Source of the DNA: Desulfovirgula sp. | GTDB taxonomy: Bacteria > Bacillota > Desulfotomaculia > Desulfotomaculales > Desulfovirgulaceae | Direction of reading: 5' to 3' | NCBI GenBank assembly: GCA_020725525.1 | Contig: DYEX01000061.1 | Coordinates: 48,659 to 112,658 of the forward strand | Length of the DNA stretch: 64,000 nucleotides | Shown here: positions 48,870 through 56,565 of the stretch, piece by piece | Layout of the letters: each line of letters opens with the position of its first letter | How positions within the stretch are numbered: the stretch's first letter is position 1 | Notes under the pieces: model-generated | What the model saw: the letters and a program-made list of their open reading frames with translations, nothing else | The model's database searches: none | What the model was told of the DNA's origin: nothing | Program-made: the position numbers and the translations under genes

Positions 48870-50120
48870 TTAGACTTTTACTACCTGCCCGTCCGATACC
48901 GGTTTCGTGGGTGGCTTGGTGACGAAGCTGAGGATGGCGGCCACCACCAGCAGGGCGGCGGAGATCAGGTAACTGGCATTGTAACCACCGGTGAGGTCCG
49001 CCGCCCGCCCCGCAATGATTGGCCCGATGAGGGCACCGGCACCCCAGGCGGTAAAGACCAGGCCGTAGTTAATACCGGCATTTTTTAACCCGAAGAAGTC
49101 GTAGGTAGCCGAGGGGAATAGGGATAGGTTGGCCCCATAAGCTATTCCGGTGAGAATAGAACCGATCAACAGGGTTGCCGGAGTCTTGTAGGAGGCAAAG
49201 AGCAGCATGTTGGCCGCCTGAATGGCAAACACCAAAAGCATGGTGTTGGTCCGGCCCAACCGGTCACTCAACCAGCCGGCCAGTATGCGCCCGCCGGCAT
49301 TGGCCACGGCCAGCACGGCTACAAACACGAAGCCCCAGTTGATGCCTCCCTGGATCTGGGCAATCTTGGCCAGGTGGCCGATAACCAGAAGGCCTGCCGA
49401 AGCAGCGAAGCAGAACATCAACCAGAGCAGGTAGAACTGGGGTGTGGCCACCATCTCGCGGGGACTGAAGTCCCGCTTGGAGCTGGCTGCCGTCGCCGCC
49501 CTGGTGGCAGGAGGTGGTCCTCCGTAAGGGACATAACCCGGCGGCGGGAAGGCCAGTACCTGGGCCAGAATAACAATAGCAGTTAAGAAAATAATTCCTT
49601 CGTAAATAAAAGTTTTGGAAATACCGTAGTTGGCCACGAAATATTTCGTCATCGGGGCTGTATATACAGAGGCCAGGCCAAAACCGGCCACCACCAGTCC
49701 GGCAATTTGTCCTTTTTTATGGGGCTGGAACCATTTTACCGCTGCCGGTGTGGGGGCGGCATAACCAAACCCCATGGCCGCACCAACGATCAGTCCAAAA
49801 CCAATAGTAATGCCCACCAGCGACTGAGTAACTCCCGAAATAATCATACCCGTACCGGCCAGGATGCCGCCAATGGTAGCCACTAACCGGGGGCCAAACC
49901 TATCGACCAGGCGGCCCGCCGGAACCATAACCAGGGCAAACACCACACAGGCCAGGGTATAGGGAAACTGGGACTGGGTTTTAGTCCAATGCAACTTATC
50001 AATGAGGGCCGCGGCAAAAACACTCCACGTGTATAACACTCCCAGGGCCAGATTTATACCCATGCCGGCAAAAGTTACCGACCAGGCCCGGGCCAAACTG
50101 GGCTGATTGGGTTGACTCAT
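48870..50120 (-). CDS. OFA-family (OxlT-like) MFS transporter
   Basis: A 416-aa, 12-helix major facilitator of the oxalate/formate antiporter family, probably an exchanger or uptake system for a small carboxylate such as lactate, formate or oxalate. The opening ARAWSVTFAGMGINLALGVLYTWSVF is typical of the group. The MFS motif A is seen as GRLVDRFGPRLV and, after the central loop, as GWLSDRLGRTN. A proline-rich central loop (PPPGYVPYGGPPPATRAATA) parts the two halves. ATG 50120 is chosen, with CCGGAGG 8 nt upstream. The substrate is unknown. It diverges from the citrate-like cassette to its right. Confidence 0.82.
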   Translation of the reverse strand: MSQPNQPSLARAWSVTFAGMGINLALGVLYTWSVFAAALIDKLHWTKTQSQFPYTLACVVFALVMVPAGRLVDRFGPRLVATIGGILAGTGMIISGVTQSLVGITIGFGLIVGAAMGFGYAAPTPAAVKWFQPHKKGQIAGLVVAGFGLASVYTAPMTKYFVANYGISKTFIYEGIIFLTAIVILAQVLAFPPPGYVPYGGPPPATRAATAASSKRDFSPREMVATPQFYLLWLMFCFAASAGLLVIGHLAKIAQIQGGINWGFVFVAVLAVANAGGRILAGWLSDRLGRTNTMLLVFAIQAANMLLFASYKTPATLLIGSILTGIAYGANLSLFPSATYDFFGLKNAGINYGLVFTAWGAGALIGPIIAGRAADLTGGYNASYLISAALLVVAAILSFVTKPPTKPVSDGQVVKV

Positions 50121-50545
50121 GGGATACACCTCCGGTTAAATTTGGTTAAATACCCCCACTTTACTACTGCTGCCCTTTAAATATGGGGTGTTTCGCCATA
50201 GCATCCCTCCCCGGGGCATTCCCTCCGCCATTTTTATTGTATTTTATTTAACCATGTAAGAACATAAATTTTCCGGCAACAGACAAAACCACCAACTTAA
50301 TGGTTTCGCTTTCGCTCAAAGAAAGCAAAAAGTCCCCCAACTGCCGGCGGATTTTCTACCCGCAGCCGGATTTTGACCGCTGGGTGCCCAAGAATGGCCG
50401 TCGGGAGGAGCACCCTCCCGGGCTTTTACACAGGTGAAATAATGCTTTTCAGTTAGCCAATTTCATGGTATTATTAATGCTGTATAATTTTGTGTCGCAA
50501 TTTGCTACGGACCTCCGGAAAAAGGATGCAGCAAGGGGTGAAAAA
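50121..50545. other. Intergenic region between divergent genes
   Basis: About 425 bp without a supported gene. It holds the leaders of the MFS gene (left) and the citrate-synthase-like gene (right). A TATAAT stands at about 50480 without a good -35 box. A 45-codon frame from ATG 50300 to 50437 is noted, but I do not claim it. Confidence 0.5.
50402..50427 (+). terminator. Terminator-like hairpin in the leader of the citrate-like cassette
   Basis: CGGGAGG (50402-50408) pairs with CCTCCCG (50414-50420), then GGCTTTT. It lies about 120 bp before the first gene. It could end upstream read-through or act in attenuation. No T-box or leader peptide of branched residues is seen. Confidence 0.5.
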
Positions 50546-51709
50546 ATGAGTGAAAAATTGACTGAAAATGAGACCGGGAAAATGGAGCAGAAGAAAATTA
50601 TTATTGTGGATACCACCCTGCGGGATGGTGAGCAGACGGCAGGAGTGGTTTTTGCCAACCGGGAAAAGGTACGCATAGCCAAATTTTTAGATGAAATTGG
50701 CGTGCACCAAATCGAAGCAGGCATCCCCGTAATGGGCGGCGATGAGATGGAAGCCATCAAGGAAATCTGCAGGGCCGGCCTTAAAGCCAGCATTATGGGC
50801 TGGAACCGCCCGGTAATCAAAGATATCGAAGCCTCCCTGGCCTGCGGGGTAGATGCCGTGGCCATTTCTATTTCTACCTCGGACATCCACATTAAGTACA
50901 AGTTGCAGACCAGCCGGGAATGGGTGCTGGAGCAGATGGTCAAGGCGGTGGAGTTTGCCAAGAAGGAAGGATTGTACATTTCGGTAAACGCCGAGGATGC
51001 CTCCCGGAGCGATATGGATTTCCTGATCCGGTTTGCCAGGGCCGCCAAAGAGGCGGGTGCCGACCGTTTGCGCTACTGCGATACCGTGGGAATTTTAGAT
51101 CCCTTCACCACCTACGAACGCATCCAGACCATACTTAAAAATGTGGATATAGACATTGAGATGCATACCCATAACGACTTCGGCATGGCCACAGCCAACG
51201 CCCTGGCCGGTGTGAAGGCCGGTGCAACCCATGTGGGCGTCACCGTTATTGGCCTGGGTGAGCGGGCAGGAAACGCCGCCCTGGAGGAAGTGGTCATGGC
51301 CCTGAAACACCTGATGGGCATTGATTTGGGATTTAAAACTGAAATGTTCCGGGAAATAGCCGAATATGTGTCCCGGGCCTCCGGACGGGAGCTGCCCGCC
51401 TGGAAGGCCATTGTAGGCTCCAATATGTTTGCCCATGAGTCGGGTATCCATGCCGACGGCGCCCTGAAGAACCCGAAGACCTACGAGGCCTTCCATCCGG
51501 AAGAGGTAGGGCTGGAGCGTCAAATCGTGATCGGTAAACACTCCGGTACCGCTGCCCTGAAGGCCAAGTTTGCCGAATATGGGATCCACCTGAGTGAATT
51601 CCGGGCCCAGGAGTTGCTGGCCAAGGTACGTTCTTACTGTGTAGCCTTAAAGCGGCCGCTCTTCGATAAGGAGCTCATGTACATTTACGAAGACTATTTT
51701 GGAAAGTAG
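50546..51709 (+). CDS. Homocitrate synthase (NifV)-family enzyme, candidate Re-citrate synthase
   Basis: A DRE-TIM metallolyase-fold enzyme that joins acetyl-CoA to a 2-oxo acid. The 387-aa protein has the signature VDTTLRDGEQTAGVVF, the metal site EMHTHNDFGMATANALAG and the late ANMFAHESGIHADG-like segment (SNMFAHESGIHADGALKNP). It lacks the C-terminal leucine-binding domain of LeuA. By sequence it is NifV-like, but there are no nif genes here. The next three genes give an aconitase-type isomerase and an isocitrate-dehydrogenase-like enzyme, so oxaloacetate (Re-citrate synthase) is a more sensible substrate than 2-oxoglutarate. Re-citrate synthases of anaerobes belong to this family. The substrate is inferred from context. 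Confidence 0.75.
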   Translation: MSEKLTENETGKMEQKKIIIVDTTLRDGEQTAGVVFANREKVRIAKFLDEIGVHQIEAGIPVMGGDEMEAIKEICRAGLKASIMGWNRPVIKDIEASLACGVDAVAISISTSDIHIKYKLQTSREWVLEQMVKAVEFAKKEGLYISVNAEDASRSDMDFLIRFARAAKEAGADRLRYCDTVGILDPFTTYERIQTILKNVDIDIEMHTHNDFGMATANALAGVKAGATHVGVTVIGLGERAGNAALEEVVMALKHLMGIDLGFKTEMFREIAEYVSRASGRELPAWKAIVGSNMFAHESGIHADGALKNPKTYEAFHPEEVGLERQIVIGKHSGTAALKAKFAEYGIHLSEFRAQELLAKVRSYCVALKRPLFDKELMYIYEDYFGK

Positions 51710-51719
51710 GGATTATGCC

Positions 51720-52976
51720 TTGGGTCAGACCATTATTGAAAAAATCCTTTCCAGTCACAGCGGCCAGGAGGCCTATGCCGGCGACATTGTGGTGGCCCGG
51801 GTGGATTTCATCATGGGTCAGGACGGGACCTCTCCTCTGGCCATCCGGGCCTTCGAGGAGATGGGAGGATCGCGAGTTTTTGATCCGGACCGGGTTGCCT
51901 TTGTCATCGATCACAGCGCCCCGAGCCCCAATGAAGGGGTATCGGCTTTGCACCAGCTGATGCGCCGGTTTGCCCGGGAAAAAGGCATTCATCTTTACGA
52001 TATCGGGGAAGGTGTCTGTCACCAGGTGGTGCCGGAAAGCGGGCGGGTGGGTCCCGGATCCCTGGTTATCGGCGCTGACTCCCATACCTGCACTTACGGA
52101 GCGCTCAATGCCTTTTCTACAGGCGTGGGTTCCACCGATCTGGCCGGGGCGCTGATTTCGGGTCAGATGTGGTTTAAGGTACCTGAAACCTTCAAGTTTG
52201 TCTGTCACGGCACTCTGCCCCGGGGGGTTTATGCCAAAGACCTCATCCTGTATCTCATCGGTGATGTTACGGCCGACGGTGCCACCTATATGGCGGCGGA
52301 ATACACCGGTGAAGCCATTGCCAGCCTGTCCATGGACGGCCGATTCACCATTGCCAATATGGCCATTGAAATGGGCGCCAAGGCCGGTTTGATGGAAGCC
52401 GACGAAAAAACCTTTGCCTGGCTGGCCCGGTTCACCCGCCGGCAGTTCACCCCCGTAAGCCCGGATCCGGATGCCCGATACGCCCGTATCAAGGAGTACG
52501 ATGTTTCCAATCTAGAGCCCCAGGTGGCCCGGCCCCACCGGGTGGATAATGTCTGCCCGGTGTCAGAGGTGGCCGGCACTCCCATCCAGCAGGCGGTGAT
52601 CGGTACCTGCACCAACGGGCGGCTGGAGGATTTGCGTATTGCCGCCCAAATCCTGGCCGGCAGGCACATCCACCGGGACGTGCGCCTGGTAGTGGCGCCC
52701 GCTTCCAGACGCATTTACCTGCAGGCCATGCAGGAGGGGATTATCCAGACTCTGGTGGAAAGCGGTGCCGCTGTAGTCACCCCCGGCTGCGGGCCCTGCG
52801 TGGGCACCCATAATGGCGTGCCTTCCGACGGGGAAAATGTAATTTCCACCGCCAACCGGAACTTTAAAGGCCGCATGGGCAACAGCAAAGCCTTCATCTA
52901 CCTGGCTTCCCCGGCCACGGTGGCTGCTTCGGCCCTGACCGGACGGATCACCGACCCGCGGGAGTTTTTGGGTTAA
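51720..52976 (+). CDS. Aconitase/isopropylmalate isomerase family, large subunit
   Basis: The 418-aa 4Fe-4S catalytic subunit, probably moving the hydroxyl group of citrate (or homocitrate or isopropylmalate). The cluster cysteines are in IGTCTNGRLEDL and PGCGPCVGTHNG. SHTCTYGALNAFSTGVGSTDLA is family-typical. TTG 51720 is chosen: it follows AGTAGGGA and gives GQTIIEKILSSHSG, the standard N-terminus. The longer reading from 51699 adds seven residues and overlaps the previous stop. The small subunit is the next gene. It belongs to the LeuC/homoaconitase branch rather than the long single-chain aconitases. Confidence 0.85.
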   Translation: MGQTIIEKILSSHSGQEAYAGDIVVARVDFIMGQDGTSPLAIRAFEEMGGSRVFDPDRVAFVIDHSAPSPNEGVSALHQLMRRFAREKGIHLYDIGEGVCHQVVPESGRVGPGSLVIGADSHTCTYGALNAFSTGVGSTDLAGALISGQMWFKVPETFKFVCHGTLPRGVYAKDLILYLIGDVTADGATYMAAEYTGEAIASLSMDGRFTIANMAIEMGAKAGLMEADEKTFAWLARFTRRQFTPVSPDPDARYARIKEYDVSNLEPQVARPHRVDNVCPVSEVAGTPIQQAVIGTCTNGRLEDLRIAAQILAGRHIHRDVRLVVAPASRRIYLQAMQEGIIQTLVESGAAVVTPGCGPCVGTHNGVPSDGENVISTANRNFKGRMGNSKAFIYLASPATVAASALTGRITDPREFLG

Positions 52977-53000
52977 ACTGAATATAAAGTAGGTGACGGG

Positions 53001-53501
53001 ATGCTTTTACAGGGAAAAGCCCATAAATTCGGCGATGACGTAAATACCGACTACATCATTTCGGGCAAATATAAATTTAAAACCCTGGACATGCAGGAAC
53101 TGGCCAAACATGTTATGGAGGACCTGGACCCTGACTTTTACCAGAAGATCAACGCGGGCGATTTTATCGTGGCCGGCCGTAATTTCGGTTGCGGCTCATC
53201 CCGGGAACAGGCTCCCCTGGCCATCAAGTACGCCCGTATCTCCGCCGTGCTGGCCAAATCCTTTGCCCGCATTTTTTACCGCAACGCCATCAATACGGGA
53301 CTGCCGGTAGTGGAGTGTGACACCGACCAGATTGACCCGGGGGACGAGCTGGTGGTGGACTTAAGTGCCGGGGTAATTACCAACAAAACTAAAGGGATTA
53401 CCATTCAGGCCAAACCCCTTCCGCCAGTGATGATTAAGATTCTCAACGACGGCGGTCTGGTTGCCCACTTCCGCAAATACGGCGGATTTAATTTCGATTA
53501 G
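53001..53501 (+). CDS. Aconitase/isopropylmalate isomerase family, small subunit
   Basis: The 166-aa swivel subunit of the two-part isomerase. It has the KFGDDVNTDYIISGKY opening, the substrate and cluster loop FGCGSSREQAPLAIKYA, and FARIFYRNAINTGLPVVE. The residues that set substrate choice lie in the loop around SGKYKFKTLD (24-30). This is unlike the YL-type loop of true isopropylmalate isomerases as I recall them, so a citrate or homocitrate substrate is plausible. It is 24 bp after the large subunit, with a weak ribosome site (GTAGGTGACGGG). It acts with that subunit in the cytosol. Confidence 0.85.
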   Translation: MLLQGKAHKFGDDVNTDYIISGKYKFKTLDMQELAKHVMEDLDPDFYQKINAGDFIVAGRNFGCGSSREQAPLAIKYARISAVLAKSFARIFYRNAINTGLPVVECDTDQIDPGDELVVDLSAGVITNKTKGITIQAKPLPPVMIKILNDGGLVAHFRKYGGFNFD

Positions 53502-53525
53502 GTAAGCACTAGGAGGAATTAAGCG

Positions 53526-54530
53526 GTGGCACATAAAATAACCCTGATCCCCGGTGACGGCGTAGGCCCGGAGATTGCCCAGGCCGCCCGCCGGGTTATC
53601 GATGCCAGCGGTGCAAACATTGAATGGGAAGTGGTAGAAGCCGGGGAAGCTCTGATCCCCAGGTACGGCACTCCTCTACCCGAACATGTACTGGAATCCA
53701 TCCGCCGGAACCGGGTGGCCTTAAAGGGGCCCATCACCACCCCGGTGGGAGGGGGCTTTCGCAGCGTAAACGTTACCCTGCGCCAGGAATTAAACCTTTA
53801 CGCCAATGTGCGCCCGGCCCGCACCCTGCCGGGAATAGCCACCCGATACCAGAACGTGGACCTGGTGGTGGTAAGGGAAAATACGGAAGACCTTTATGCG
53901 GGCATTGAACACCGGGTGGGCCCGGATGCGGCCGAAAGCATCAAAATCATTACCCGCCAGGCTTCGGAGCGCATTGCACGCTTTGCCTTCGAGCTGGCCA
54001 GGAAACAGGGGCGCAAAAAAGTCACCGCCGTACATAAGGCCAATATCATGAAACTCACCGATGGCCTGTTTCTGGAGTGTGCCCGTCAGGTGGCTCAAGA
54101 ATACCCGGATATTGCTTTTGAAGATATGATCGTCGATGCCATGTGCATGAAGCTGGTACAGGCCCCGGAAAACTATGATGTACTGGTGCTGCCCAACCTG
54201 TACGGTGATATCGTCAGCGACCTCTGTGCCGGTCTGGTGGGCGGCCTTGGTGTGGCCCCGGGAGCAAACATCGGCGATGAGGCGGCGGTTTTTGAGCCGG
54301 TTCACGGCAGTGCCCCCAAACATGCCGGCAAGAACCGCATTAACCCCCTGGCCATGATTCTGTCCGGCGTAATGATGCTGCAGCACCTGGGCGAAGATGA
54401 GGCAGCCAACCGCATATACGAGGCCGTGCTGGCCGTACTGCGGGAGGGTGAGGCCCTGACCTACGACCTGGGTGGCAATGCCGGAACCAGTGAAATGGCC
54501 GATGCGATTATAAGTAAAATGCAGGCTTGA
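53526..54530 (+). CDS. NAD-type isocitrate/isopropylmalate dehydrogenase family enzyme
   Basis: A 334-aa beta-decarboxylating dehydrogenase. The substrate loop is [23 protein letters not shown] (written here in part as [18 protein letters not shown]). It carries the Ser-x-Asn pattern that isocitrate dehydrogenases use to hold the extra carboxylate, not the leucine-rich form of LeuB. Further motifs are [26 protein letters not shown] and the NAD-binding end [16 protein letters not shown]. It ends a four-gene run that would turn oxaloacetate and acetyl-CoA into 2-oxoglutarate. Homoisocitrate dehydrogenase is the main alternative. GTG 53526 follows TAGGAGG. A terminator lies after it. Confidence 0.82.
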   Translation: MAHKITLIPGDGVGPEIAQAARRVIDASGANIEWEVVEAGEALIPRYGTPLPEHVLESIRRNRVALKGPITTPVGGGFRSVNVTLRQELNLYANVRPARTLPGIATRYQNVDLVVVRENTEDLYAGIEHRVGPDAAESIKIITRQASERIARFAFELARKQGRKKVTAVHKANIMKLTDGLFLECARQVAQEYPDIAFEDMIVDAMCMKLVQAPENYDVLVLPNLYGDIVSDLCAGLVGGLGVAPGANIGDEAAVFEPVHGSAPKHAGKNRINPLAMILSGVMMLQHLGEDEAANRIYEAVLAVLREGEALTYDLGGNAGTSEMADAIISKMQA

Positions 54531-54583
54531 AATGCTGGGTCCTGCACTTTAAGACATTTAAGGAAGCTGAAAGCTGAAAAAAA

Positions 54584-54628
54584 CCCGCCGGAGCCGGAAA
54601 CACTGGCCCCTGGCGGGCTTTTTTATTT
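54584..54628 (+). terminator. Terminator after the citrate-like cassette
   Basis: CCCGCC (54584-54589) pairs with GGCGGG (54612-54617), followed by CTTTTTTATTT. Confidence 0.8.
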
Positions 54629-54768
54629 CCTTTGCTGGCCTCCGCCGGAGATGGGCGTCAGTACCTGCAGAAGAGCCTGAAAGTTGTGTGCATAAAAAAA
54701 GCCCGCGGGCATAATAATAAGCCTGTGGTCTGATTTTGCTCACCGTTACAGCCAGGAGGTGATGTTAT

Positions 54769-55143
54769 TTGGCGCATCCGAGCAATTTCGGGGAAGGTGA
54801 GGGAAGGCTGAAAGCCATGCACGATGCCGACTTCCCCGGTGGAGTTGTGGTAGATCCCACCCCAATTACAGCCTATGATGAAATCACCGTATTTTACAAC
54901 GGGCTGCTGGCCAAAAGCGGTGCCGAACAGATTTACCTGCATATGGGATTTGGCGATCCCCGAAACTGGCGTAACGTCCAGGATCTGCGGATGTCCCGTA
55001 CGGGGTGGGGTTGGGTGAAGACACTGGAAATGCCCGATGAAAGCCGATTTAATTTCTGTTTCCGGGACAGCGCCTATAACTGGGATAACAATAACGGGCT
55101 CAACTGGAGTTTCGAAATTCATAACGGCCAGCGCCGGATTTAA
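54769..55143 (+). CDS. Stand-alone starch-binding (CBM25-like) domain protein
   Basis: A 124-aa protein made of a single beta-sandwich carbohydrate-binding domain. Its features match CBM25-type modules: ITVFYNGLLAKSGAEQIYLHMGFG, with aromatic residues in GWGWVKTLEMP, and NFCFRDSAYNWDNNNGLNWSF. Such modules bind alpha-1,4-glucans and are usually joined to an enzyme; this one is free. No signal peptide is seen, so it likely acts in the cytosol on a storage polymer. TTG 54769 follows AGGAGGTGATG. It leads a cluster with a GT4 enzyme and others that make alpha-glucan. It may help hold an enzyme or regulator on the polymer. Confidence 0.75.
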   Translation: MAHPSNFGEGEGRLKAMHDADFPGGVVVDPTPITAYDEITVFYNGLLAKSGAEQIYLHMGFGDPRNWRNVQDLRMSRTGWGWVKTLEMPDESRFNFCFRDSAYNWDNNNGLNWSFEIHNGQRRI

Positions 55144-55281
55144 GTTTAGAGGGAAGGTTAATGGTCACCACTGGCTTTCAGCAACAGCTCGCAATTTGCT
55201 TTTTAAATCCCTACCGCCAGGGCCCGGTAGGGATTTCACTTTAGGTCCTGGGGTAAAAATGGTACAGGGAGGGAAAACCTT

Positions 55282-56529
55282 TTGCGCATCCTGATGCTTT
55301 CATGGGAATACCCGCCTAAATCCGTAGGGGGACTGGCCCAGCACGTTTATGACCTTTCTACGGCCCTGGTGGGTATTGGAGAGGAGGTGCATGTGCTCAC
55401 CTGCGGTGCACCCGGTATTCCCGACTACGAGCAAGTAAACGGCGTACACGTTCATCGCTTTCACACCTATCAGATATCCGCCCCCCAGTTTGTGACCTGG
55501 GTCGCCCAGCTGAACATAGCCATGCTGGAACGGGCCATCCCGCTCTTCACCGAACTGGGGGGGGTGCATGTAATCCATGCCCATGACTGGCTGGTGGCCT
55601 ATGCGGCCCGGGCTTTAAAACATGCCTGGCGCCTGCCCCTTGTGGCGACCATTCATGCCACCGAGTACGGCCGTAACTGTGGTTTACATAATGATATACA
55701 GCGACACATAAGTGATGTTGAATGGTGGCTAACTTACGAAGCCTGGAAAGTGATCTGCTGCAGCCAGTACATGAAAAATGAGGTACGTCACGTGTTTCAA
55801 CTGCCGGAGGATAAGATTGAAGTCATAGTAAACGGAGTAAACCCCGCTAATTTTGCCACGCGTACCATACGGGTAACCAGGGACCAGTATGCTGCTCCCG
55901 ACGAGCGGATCGTTTTTTATGTGGGACGGCTGGTGCGGGAAAAGGGCGTACAGGTACTTTTAGACGCCGCCCCGCAGATTCTAGCCCGGCACCCCCAGAC
56001 CAAATTTATTATTGCCGGTAGAGGCCCTTATGCGGAAGAACTGCACCGTCAGGCCGCCAGCCTGGGCATTGCCCAGCGGGTTTATTTTACCGGGTATATA
56101 GATGATGAGGTACGGAACACCCTGTACAGCTGGGCCGATGTAGCTGTGTTTCCCAGCCTGTACGAACCGTTCGGTATTGTAGCCCTGGAAGGTATGGCCG
56201 CCCGGACTCCGGTGGTGGTGGCCGATACCGGCGGCTTAAGCGAAATTGTGGAACATGGAGTGGACGGGTTAAAGTTTTACCCCGGCAACAGCTGTTCGCT
56301 GGCCGATATGATCGTCTGGCTGTTACAGGACCGCCGGCTGGCCCAGAACCTGCGCCAGCGGGCTTTTCGCAAGGTGCAGGAAAAATTCAACTGGCGGGAT
56401 ATCGCCCTCGCCACCAGAAGGGTTTACCGGCAGGTGTGGAATGAGTACCGCCACGTTCCGTGGTACGGCCCGTACACCCGCACGAACGGTCTATTCACCC
56501 GCATGACCAAAATCTTTGCCCGGGCCTAA
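55282..56529 (+). CDS. GT4-family glycosyltransferase (glycogen-synthase-like)
   Basis: A 415-aa GT-B enzyme probably extending an alpha-glucan or making an alpha-linked sugar product. It opens with RILMLSWEYPPKSVGGLAQHV, the glycogen/sucrose synthase-like start with the KSVGGLA glycine loop. It has the EX7E motif in EPFGIVALEGMAARTPVV. HDWLVAYAARALKHAWRLP is characteristic of bacterial enzymes in storage-glucan clusters. TTG 55282 follows AGGGAGGG. The neighbours (starch-binding module, sugar nucleotidyltransferase, GH57 branching enzyme) argue for glycogen or methylated polysaccharide synthesis. The donor (ADP-, UDP- or GDP-glucose) is not evident. Confidence 0.83.
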   Translation: MRILMLSWEYPPKSVGGLAQHVYDLSTALVGIGEEVHVLTCGAPGIPDYEQVNGVHVHRFHTYQISAPQFVTWVAQLNIAMLERAIPLFTELGGVHVIHAHDWLVAYAARALKHAWRLPLVATIHATEYGRNCGLHNDIQRHISDVEWWLTYEAWKVICCSQYMKNEVRHVFQLPEDKIEVIVNGVNPANFATRTIRVTRDQYAAPDERIVFYVGRLVREKGVQVLLDAAPQILARHPQTKFIIAGRGPYAEELHRQAASLGIAQRVYFTGYIDDEVRNTLYSWADVAVFPSLYEPFGIVALEGMAARTPVVVADTGGLSEIVEHGVDGLKFYPGNSCSLADMIVWLLQDRRLAQNLRQRAFRKVQEKFNWRDIALATRRVYRQVWNEYRHVPWYGPYTRTNGLFTRMTKIFARA

Positions 56530-56565
56530 CACTGGCTTTTATGAACACAGAACAGGAGGGATTTG

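Noticed and set aside
50300..50437. Possible 45-aa peptide upstream of the citrate-like cassette
   Set aside because: It has an ATG and a protein-like sequence but no ribosome site, and it overlaps the terminator-like hairpin; it may be chance.
50121..50545. T-box leader before the citrate-like cassette
   Set aside because: The T-box consensus and a specifier loop could not be found; only a simple hairpin is present.
50546..51709. Plain LeuA (2-isopropylmalate synthase) reading of the condensing enzyme
   Set aside because: It is about 120 residues too short and lacks the leucine-binding domain; the dehydrogenase of the same cassette is isocitrate-like.
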